From Novosphingobium sp. 9 (lineage in GTDB: Bacteria > Pseudomonadota > Alphaproteobacteria > Sphingomonadales > Sphingomonadaceae): DNA of 64,000 nucleotides. The position numbers and the translations under genes were made by a program. The notes below the pieces were generated by a model, which was not told the DNA's origin, did not search any database, and worked only from the letters and a program-made list of their open reading frames with translations. Positions 58,548-64,000 of this stretch are shown here, one piece after another (position 1 is the first letter of the stretch; every line of letters begins with the position of its first letter). The stretch spans positions 1,984,501 through 2,048,500 of the forward strand of contig NZ_CP022707.1 of NCBI RefSeq assembly GCF_025340265.1. Direction: 5' to 3'.

Positions 58548-58838
58548 TTATTGCCGCGCGCGGTCGCTGCCGGTCTGCACCGTCAGGGGACGGCGGGGCG
58601 CAAAGCCCGGAAGTTCGGCAGGAGCATGGCGTCGGGTATTGCTGAACCCCGGTTCGGGAAGCCGCGCCAGCGCGATCGGCGCACGCGGCGCCTTGAGGCT
58701 CTCGACCAGACTGTCCACCTGAGCGCCCAGCCCCATCTGCACGCTGGCGACAGGCACCATGCGCGCCTCGGCAGGGCCGATCTGCGCGACAAGGCCCGTC
58801 AGCAGGGCAAGCAGGGTCAGGACGAAGCGGTTCGCCAT
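58548..58838 (-). CDS. small secreted hypothetical protein
   Basis: About 96 residues starting MANRFVLTLLALLTGLVAQI, a clear Sec signal peptide ending near PAEAR. The mature part (MVPVASVQMGLGAQVDSLVE ... PRRPLTVQTGS) has no recognised domain. The start at 58838 is chosen because it begins the signal peptide. Divergence from secA's promoter region is 167 bp. Weak evidence other than the signal peptide and codon usage. Confidence 0.6.
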   Translation of the reverse strand: MANRFVLTLLALLTGLVAQIGPAEARMVPVASVQMGLGAQVDSLVESLKAPRAPIALARLPEPGFSNTRRHAPAELPGFAPRRPLTVQTGSDRARQ

Positions 58839-58938
58839 GGCGACGAGATAGGGTGCGCGAGAGGACCTGTCCACCGGGAATGCGCTTTATCCTGCGATCA
58901 TAGATGCGTGCAGCGACCAATCGACGCACGCAAACCCG

Positions 58939-59574
58939 TCATGGTGCAGGATCGATCGAAATCGAGTTCTTGACGGTGACCCGCCTCGGGACGGGATTAC
59001 CCTTGTCATCATGGAACGGCGCATAGGTGGATTTACGGCAGGCTGCCTCCGCCTGTTCCTCGCGCCCCGCGAACATGCCGGTGGCCTCCACCATCCGGCA
59101 ATCGGCGACGCTGCCATCCGCCTCGACGTCGATGATCATCGTCGTGGCGCCGGGGGCCAGATGCCTGCCCTCTTCATCCTGCGTCCATTTCACCGCCGTG
59201 CTGTACGTGCCCGCCACCGCCCGGCCCTTGTCGTTCGTGGCCGGATAGAACGTCGCCCGCTCGGCAAGGCGCGCGCACGCCGTCTGATCGAGTTCATCGT
59301 TTCCGCTGGACGAGGTGACGGTGCAGCTTGTCACCCGCCCGTCCGCGGCGACCGCCAGACGCACGCCGGTACGCCCCTGCGCCCCGCCCTTGGGATAATC
59401 GTCAGGCAGCACCCACGCGCCCGGATTGCCATTCGGACGCGGCGCTTGTGCCTTGCCCTGCATGCTTTCCGCGATTTTCTCGGCACCGGTGATCGGCACG
59501 GGCGAGGCCATCGCAGCGCCGGCCGCTCCCGACATCGCCAGAAGGACCGCCACGGTTTTCGATATGTAGTTCAT
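58939..59574 (-). CDS. secreted protein with two TonB C-terminal domains
   Basis: A 211-residue protein with a signal peptide (MNYISKTVAVLLAMSGAAGA, ends AMA) and two tandem TonB_C-like domains: GRTGVRLAVAADGRVTSCTV ... LDQTACARLAERATFYPATN, and TTMIIDVEADGSVADCRMVE ... QAEAACRKSTYAPFHDDKG. Each has the paired-cysteine pattern of this domain class. It lacks the membrane anchor and Pro-rich linker of a classical TonB, so it may be a periplasmic accessory and not an energy transducer. It is 100 bp from the secreted protein above, on the same strand. Confidence 0.8.
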   Translation of the reverse strand: MNYISKTVAVLLAMSGAAGAAMASPVPITGAEKIAESMQGKAQAPRPNGNPGAWVLPDDYPKGGAQGRTGVRLAVAADGRVTSCTVTSSSGNDELDQTACARLAERATFYPATNDKGRAVAGTYSTAVKWTQDEEGRHLAPGATTMIIDVEADGSVADCRMVEATGMFAGREEQAEAACRKSTYAPFHDDKGNPVPRRVTVKNSISIDPAP

Positions 59575-59974
59575 TTCGCCCCCGAATATCTCGCCTCAGC
59601 TTTATCGCACCACAGCTTTATGAAGCGGAAAGGAACATGACCAGAAGGAATTACGGCCTTGCGGTCAGGGCCGTGCCTGCCGCCGCCTGCCGCTGTTCTG
59701 CTGCATCTCGTTGCGATGCCATTTTCCTACACGGATCCCGGCGCGGTAAGTTGCCCATCATGTGCCCAACTCTCCGCCCCGCGCGCCGCAAGGTGACACT
59801 TTCGTTCTCACGAAACAGCGGTTTTCCGCCGAGCGAAGGCATGCTCCGGCACCAAGGTGACACTTTTCCTCTGGACCGTGTCAACTGTGTCAACCTGTCA
59901 CCTTGCGAGGGCCTGCGTGCCGCGTCCCGCCAAGCTCCCTTGACCTGTCCTGCCCACGCGCTAGGCAACCGGCC
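59575..59974. other. 400-bp promoter region upstream of argJ
   Basis: Divergent region between the TonB_C protein and argJ. Its right half contains three copies of an AAGGTGACA element. No coding region or RNA gene is evident; a 133-codon open frame that overlaps argJ in another frame is not supported. Confidence 0.5.
59790..59904. repeat. AAGGTGACA repeat cluster upstream of argJ
   Basis: AAGGTGACACTTT occurs as a direct repeat at 59790 and 59854 (64 bp apart), and TGTCACCTT at 59896 is the inverse of its core. TGTCAAC also repeats between them. The argJ start is about 70 bp further on, so this could be a multi-site operator. Confidence 0.5.
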
Positions 59975-61201
59975 ATGGCCTATCCCACCTCCCCGCTCGC
60001 ACAGCCCTTCCCCGCCCTTCCCGCCATCGCGGGCGTGACGCCGCATGTGGTGCGCGCCGGCTACAAGGACTGGGGTCGCTGCGACCTCACCTATGTCTCG
60101 ATGGACGAAGGGACCAGCGTCGCAGGCGTGTTCACGAAGAACCTGTGCTGTTCGAGCGAGGTCGAGATCGGCCGCGCCAATATCGCGCAAGGTTCGGCCC
60201 GCGCGCTGGTGGTCAATGCGGGCAACTCCAACGCCTTCACCGGCTATCGCGGGCGCGAGGCGGTGGAGCAGATCATGGAGCAGGTCGCCGGAAGCATCGG
60301 CTGCCCGAAAGAACAGGTCTTCGTCTCCTCGACCGGCGTGATCGGCGTGCCGCTGCCCAAGGGCAAGGCGCGCGAGGGCGTGGAGAAGGCGCTCACCGCC
60401 GATGCCTGCACCTGGGAAGAGGCCGCCAACACCATCGCCACCACCGATACTTTCGCGAAAGGCGCCACCGCCACCGCGATGATCGGCGAGACGAAGATCA
60501 CGATCAGCGCGATCATCAAGGGATCGGGCATGATCGCGCCCGATATGGCAACGATGCTCGGCTACCTGTTCACCGATGCGGCAGTCAGCCCGGCGTTCCT
60601 GCAGGCCTGTCTCTCTTCCGCCAACCTGCGCACGTTCTCGTGCATCACCGTCGATTCGGACACCTCGACCAGCGACACCGTGATGGCCTTCGCCACGGGC
60701 AAGGCGGGCAATGCGCCGCTCACCTCGATCGAGGATGCCGGCGCCCACGCCTTTGCCGCTGCGGTCCATGACGTCTGCCGCCAGCTTGCCCATCTGGTGG
60801 TGCGCGATGGCGAAGGCGCGCAGAAATTCATCGCCGTGACCGTTTCCGGCGCCGTCTCGGACGAGAGCGCGCGCACCGTGGGCATGGCCATCGCCAACTC
60901 GCCGCTGGTCAAGACCGCCATCGCGGGCGAAGACGCCAACTGGGGCCGCGTGGTCATGGCGGTCGGCAAGGCGGGCGAGCCTGCCAACCGCGACACGCTT
61001 TCCATCGGCTTCGGCGGCATCTGGTGCGCCCGCGAGGGTCTGCCGCTTGCCGACTACGATGAGGCACCGGTGGCTGCGCATCTGAAGGGTCAGGACGTGA
61101 CCATCGAGGTCGACCTCGGCCTCGGCGAAGGCACCGCCACCGTGTGGACCTGCGATCTGACGCACGGCTACATCTCGATCAACGCCGACTACCGGAGCTG
61201 A
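59975..61201 (+). CDS. argJ: bifunctional glutamate N-acetyltransferase / amino-acid acetyltransferase ArgJ
   Basis: A 408-residue ArgJ starting MAYPTSPLAQPFPALPAIAG at 59975. The autoproteolytic site is in SGMIAPDMATMLGY: cleavage between Ala192 and Thr193 makes the two chains and frees the catalytic threonine. Other family segments: STGVIGVPLPKGKAREGVEK, TVDSDTSTSDTV and AGEDANWGRVVMAVGKAG. It transfers acetyl groups between N-acetylornithine and glutamate in arginine synthesis. The start ATG at 59975 agrees with the family N-terminus; the in-frame extension to 59903 is not supported. Followed 5 bp later by a GST gene. Confidence 0.96.
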   Translation: MAYPTSPLAQPFPALPAIAGVTPHVVRAGYKDWGRCDLTYVSMDEGTSVAGVFTKNLCCSSEVEIGRANIAQGSARALVVNAGNSNAFTGYRGREAVEQIMEQVAGSIGCPKEQVFVSSTGVIGVPLPKGKAREGVEKALTADACTWEEAANTIATTDTFAKGATATAMIGETKITISAIIKGSGMIAPDMATMLGYLFTDAAVSPAFLQACLSSANLRTFSCITVDSDTSTSDTVMAFATGKAGNAPLTSIEDAGAHAFAAAVHDVCRQLAHLVVRDGEGAQKFIAVTVSGAVSDESARTVGMAIANSPLVKTAIAGEDANWGRVVMAVGKAGEPANRDTLSIGFGGIWCAREGLPLADYDEAPVAAHLKGQDVTIEVDLGLGEGTATVWTCDLTHGYISINADYRS

Positions 61202-61206
61202 GTGCC

Positions 61207-61842
61207 ATGGCTGCACATTTCATCCTCTGGGGCCGCCCCAACTCGCACAACGTCAAGAAGATCGCGTGGTTCGCGGTGGAGCTTGGCCTGCCGTTCGAAC
61301 GGCGCGACATGGGCGGGGCCTTCGGCTACTCGGACGAGTATCTGGCGAAGAACCCCAATCGCCTCGTGCCGATGATCGAGGACGGCAAGATCGCGCTGTG
61401 GGAATCGAATGCGATCCTGCGCTACATGGCAGCGGAATACGGCGGCGAGCGCTGGTTCGCGCGCGACCCCATTGACCGCGCCCTCGCCGACCGCTGGATG
61501 GACTGGCAGTTCACCTATGCCGACGGCCAGCGCCTGCCGTTCCTGTCGATGGCGCGCATCGCGCAGGACAAGTGGGACATGCCCGCCATCGAACGCGACA
61601 TCGCCACGTGCGCCTCGCACCTCGCCGTCCTCGAAGCGCATCTGGCCCAGAACCCGTGGCTCTCCGGCGGGCAGTTCGGCATCGGCGACATTCCGATGGG
61701 CTGCTACATCCACACCTGGTTCTCGCTACCCTTCGACGCATTCGATCTGCCCCGGCGCGAGTTCCCTCACATCGCCGAGTGGTATGCCCGCCTCCGCGAG
61801 CGCCCCGGCTTTGCCGAACACGTAATGATCCCGCTGACCTAA
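61207..61842 (+). CDS. glutathione S-transferase family protein
   Basis: A 211-residue GST starting MAAHFILWGRPNSHNVKKIA at 61207. The thioredoxin-like N-terminal domain carries the catalytic Ser/Tyr region RPNSHNVKKIAWFAVELGLP and the cis-proline LVPMIEDGKIALWESNAILR glutathione site; the C-terminal all-helical domain has FGIGDIPMGCYIHTW. This is the theta/beta-like type widespread in proteobacteria. The stop is 6 bp before the next gene, in the same transcript. Confidence 0.9.
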   Translation: MAAHFILWGRPNSHNVKKIAWFAVELGLPFERRDMGGAFGYSDEYLAKNPNRLVPMIEDGKIALWESNAILRYMAAEYGGERWFARDPIDRALADRWMDWQFTYADGQRLPFLSMARIAQDKWDMPAIERDIATCASHLAVLEAHLAQNPWLSGGQFGIGDIPMGCYIHTWFSLPFDAFDLPRREFPHIAEWYARLRERPGFAEHVMIPLT

Positions 61843-61848
61843 GGACCA

Positions 61849-62673
61849 ATGCGCCCCATGACCGATCTTGCCCGCCTCACCCCTGCCGTCGAAGCCCTTA
61901 TGCGGCAGGCCAGCGAGCAGGCGATCCTGCCGCACTACCGCACGCTCTCCAGCGACCAGATCGACGCCAAGGCGCCCGATGACGTCGTGACCGTGGCCGA
62001 CAAGGCCAGCGAAGCCTTCCTGACCGAAAAGTTGTCCGCGCTGTTGCCCGACGCCGTGGTCGTGGGCGAGGAAGCGGTGTTCGACGATGAGAATCGCATG
62101 GCCCCGCTCAAGGACAGCCTGTGCTGGATCGTCGATCCGCTCGACGGCACCAACAACTTTGCCGCCGGAAAAGCGCCGTTCGGCGTGCTTGTCGCGCTGG
62201 CGGACAAGGGCGAGACTCTGGGCGGCTGGATTCTCGACAGTCTGACCGGGCGCTTCTGCTCCGCCACGCCGGGCTGCGGCGCGTGGATCGACGGCGAGCG
62301 CGTCACCGCGCGCACCACCGGCGAGGCCAGACCGGTCGCGGCGATCTCGACGGTCTTCATGGACCCAACAGAGCGGGCTGAAGTCAGCGCCCACGTCGCG
62401 CCGCACTACACGCTGGTCGACATTCCGCGTTGCGCCGCCGAGCAATACCCGCGCCTGATGCTAGGCCAGAACGACATCGCCGTGTTCAACCGCACGCTGC
62501 CCTGGGACCACGCGGCAGGCGTGCTGTTCCTCAACGAAGCAGGCGGCAAGGCCGCGCGCGAGGACGGCAGCGCCTATCGCGTCGACGAATACGACCGGGG
62601 CGGCCTTATCGGCGCTGCATCGCCCCGCCTATGGGACGATTTCGCGAACCTGCTGGCGAAGCGGACAGCCTGA
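61849..62673 (+). CDS. inositol monophosphatase-family phosphatase
   Basis: A 274-residue enzyme (ATG at 61849 or 61858) with the family metal motifs: VVGEEAV (E of the first site), WIVDPLDGTNNFAAGKAP (DPxDGT) and WDHAAGVLFLNEAGGKA (WDxAAG). Members dephosphorylate inositol phosphate, histidinol phosphate or PAP; the exact substrate cannot be fixed, though a HisN-like role is possible. Last gene of the argJ transcript, which ends at the hairpin 9 bp after its stop. Confidence 0.88.
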   Translation: MRPMTDLARLTPAVEALMRQASEQAILPHYRTLSSDQIDAKAPDDVVTVADKASEAFLTEKLSALLPDAVVVGEEAVFDDENRMAPLKDSLCWIVDPLDGTNNFAAGKAPFGVLVALADKGETLGGWILDSLTGRFCSATPGCGAWIDGERVTARTTGEARPVAAISTVFMDPTERAEVSAHVAPHYTLVDIPRCAAEQYPRLMLGQNDIAVFNRTLPWDHAAGVLFLNEAGGKAAREDGSAYRVDEYDRGGLIGAASPRLWDDFANLLAKRTA

Positions 62674-62681
62674 ACAAAAGA

Positions 62682-62714
62682 AAACCCCTCCGGCCATATC
62701 GGCGGGAGGGGTTT
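62682..62714. terminator. bidirectional terminator between the phosphatase and trxA
   Basis: AAACCCCTCC and GGAGGGGTTT form a 10-bp stem. It lies between two convergent genes. Confidence 0.88.
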
Positions 62715-62743
62715 CCTGTCTTCTCAGACGGTGAAGCGCGAGA

Positions 62744-63064
62744 TTAGATTTCGCTTTCGATCCAGCCCTTGAGCGCGCTCTTGGGAGCCGCACCCAGCTT
62801 CTCGGCAACCTTCTGGCCATCCTTGAACAGCACGAGGAAGGGGATCGAGCGCACGCCGAAATCGGCGGGCGTCTGGGTGTTGGCCATGATGTCCATCTTG
62901 GCGATCGTCACCTGACCGTCGAGTTCGGCAGCGATCTCTTCGAGCGCCGGGGCGATCATCTTGCACGGGCCGCACCAGTCGGCCCAGAAATCGACGAGCA
63001 CGGGCTTGTCGGACTTGAGAACGTCTGCCTCGAAGCTGGCGTCGGTAACGGCGATGGTCGACAT
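62744..63064 (-). CDS. trxA: thioredoxin
   Basis: A 106-residue thioredoxin starting MSTIAVTDASFEADVLKSDK at 63064. The active site is WCGPC at 30-34 (FWADWCGPCKMIAP), the cis-proline segment is RSIPFLVLFKDG, and the fold elements are complete. It reduces disulfides in the cytoplasm, and it is also a donor for PAPS reductase. It follows addA on the same strand, a conserved alphaproteobacterial order. Confidence 0.97.
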   Translation of the reverse strand: MSTIAVTDASFEADVLKSDKPVLVDFWADWCGPCKMIAPALEEIAAELDGQVTIAKMDIMANTQTPADFGVRSIPFLVLFKDGQKVAEKLGAAPKSALKGWIESEI

Positions 63065-63145
63065 GATCGGAAATGCTCCACAAAAGGATGTTGGTGACAA
63101 TCTAGGGAGGAAACGGACGGGTGCAACGCCCCTTTCCTCCAAGCT

Positions 63146-64000
63146 TTACTGCGTCGCGGCCAAGTCCGGCTTGTTCGCGGTGATAAGGTCTGCGGGAACC
63201 GCGATCAGGCGCGGTGCGGCGGTGTAGAGCAGCGCGGCCTCCACCGTGCGCCCCGGAAAGGTCACTTCCAGCGCGGCGACATAGGCGGCCATCTGCCGCA
63301 GGATCGCGCGCGGCACCGCCGTGATGTCCGCAGGCGGGCGGCGCGAAGTCTTGAAATCGACCAGCCGCACATGCGTGGGCGTCACCACCAGCCGGTCGAT
63401 GGTGCCCGCGACGACCTGCCCGCCGACCACCGCTGCAATCGGCACTTCGGCCAGCGAGCCGGGCGCGAACAGATCGGCCCACGCAGGCTCTTCCAGCACC
63501 GCGATGGCGCTGCTCGCCAGTTCTCCGCGCACCGCCTCATCGAGATCGGCGGCGTGGCGCGCCAGCCAGTGCGGCGCGGCATCCTTACGCAGATCGGACG
63601 GCACATCGGGCAGGCGTTCGAGAAGACGGTGGACCAGCGTACCCCGGCGGGCGGCATCGCGCCCGGCGGCGGGCGGCCACGGCGGATCGGGCGCCTCGTC
63701 CTCACCCAGCGCGGACGGCGCCAGCGGGCGCGGCGGGCGCGGTTCGGCGGGCGGCAGGCGATCGAGCCAGCGCGGAAGCGGTTCCTCCAGCGCCAATTCG
63801 GGCGCCTTGGCCTGGATCTCGGCTGCGGGCGTAGACGGTGACAGTTCTCCCCACTCGCAACGGCTGCCCCAGATCGGATCGGCAATGGGGGCCTCTGCCG
63901 GGAAAATCTCGCGAAGTTTCGCGTACCAGCTTTTGGGCGCAGGCACTCCCTTGTCCCTTGAACCCAGCGCACCGCCCACGAACAGCGCTTCCTCCGCACG
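63146..64000 (-). CDS. addA: double-strand break repair helicase/nuclease AddA (3' part only)
   Basis: The 5' end is beyond the right edge. The visible C-terminal 284 residues include the helicase-end motif RAEEALFVGGALGSRDKG, a Pro/Ala-rich linker, then the RecB-type nuclease domain with RRGTLVHRLLERLPDVPSDL and VAGTIDRLVVTPTHVRLVDF followed by KTSRRPP (PD-(D/E)xK active site). The C-terminus has LRQMAAYVAALEVTFPGRTV. With AddB it processes double-strand ends for RecA. Stop at 63146 is 81 bp from the trxA start. Confidence 0.93.
   Translation of the reverse strand, partial: RAEEALFVGGALGSRDKGVPAPKSWYAKLREIFPAEAPIADPIWGSRCEWGELSPSTPAAEIQAKAPELALEEPLPRWLDRLPPAEPRPPRPLAPSALGEDEAPDPPWPPAAGRDAARRGTLVHRLLERLPDVPSDLRKDAAPHWLARHAADLDEAVRGELASSAIAVLEEPAWADLFAPGSLAEVPIAAVVGGQVVAGTIDRLVVTPTHVRLVDFKTSRRPPADITAVPRAILRQMAAYVAALEVTFPGRTVEAALLYTAAPRLIAVPADLITANKPDLAATQ

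Overview
The window looks like a chromosome segment of a high-GC alphaproteobacterium of the order Sphingomonadales, most like Novosphingobium or a close relative. This is judged from the protein sequences, the wealth of TonB-dependent receptors, and gene orders such as zapA-6S RNA-fau, recG beside sdhE-mfd, and addA-trxA. No rRNA, CRISPR array, IS element or convincing prophage is visible. There are four tRNAs (two tandem Asp, one Pro, one Asn) and a 6S RNA locus.

Region by region: (1) 1-3.3 kb is a sulfate-assimilation operon on the minus strand (cysD, fused cysNC, cysQ running off the left edge), divergent from a LuxR-type regulator. (2) 4.3-11.6 kb is a central-carbon block (tkt, gap, pgk, a membrane acyltransferase, class I fba, thiE). 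(3) 11.8-13.4 kb holds a small coiled protein, zapA, 6S RNA, fau and a DUF2842 protein, then two tRNA-Asp. (4) 13.9-19.6 kb encodes a branched-chain 2-oxoacid dehydrogenase (bkdA1, bkdA2, bkdB), thyA and tRNA-Pro. (5) 19.6-37.7 kb is an accessory island. It holds three TonB-dependent receptors, two Tat-exported HisC-like aminotransferases, a secreted gamma-glutamyltransferase, a FecI/FecR signalling unit read here as one fused polypeptide, a TauE/SafE permease, a TetR regulator and a siderophore-interacting flavin reductase. I read it as an uptake and periplasmic-processing system for an amino-group or gamma-glutamyl-containing ligand, possibly an iron chelate. Its substrate is unknown, and it is the best candidate here for an undescribed system. 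(6) 37.7-42.0 kb is an EmrAB-OprM-type efflux operon, followed by a diguanylate cyclase. (7) 43.6-58.4 kb is mostly housekeeping (recG, sdhE, mfd, nadK, secA) with an EAL phosphodiesterase, tRNA-Asn and a patch of small, partly broken genes at 53.3-55.5 kb. (8) 58.5-64 kb carries a TonB_C-domain protein, argJ, a glutathione transferase, an inositol-monophosphatase-family enzyme, trxA and the 3' part of addA.

A strong caveat is sequence quality. At least seven genes, including mfd, bkdA2 and an FecA-like receptor with four breaks, carry clean single-base losses. Nearly all lie in short homopolymer runs, and one added base restores an otherwise intact reading frame. Because all go in the same direction, I treat them mainly as consensus errors, not gene decay. 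The apparent sigma/anti-sigma fusion may be produced by the same kind of error.
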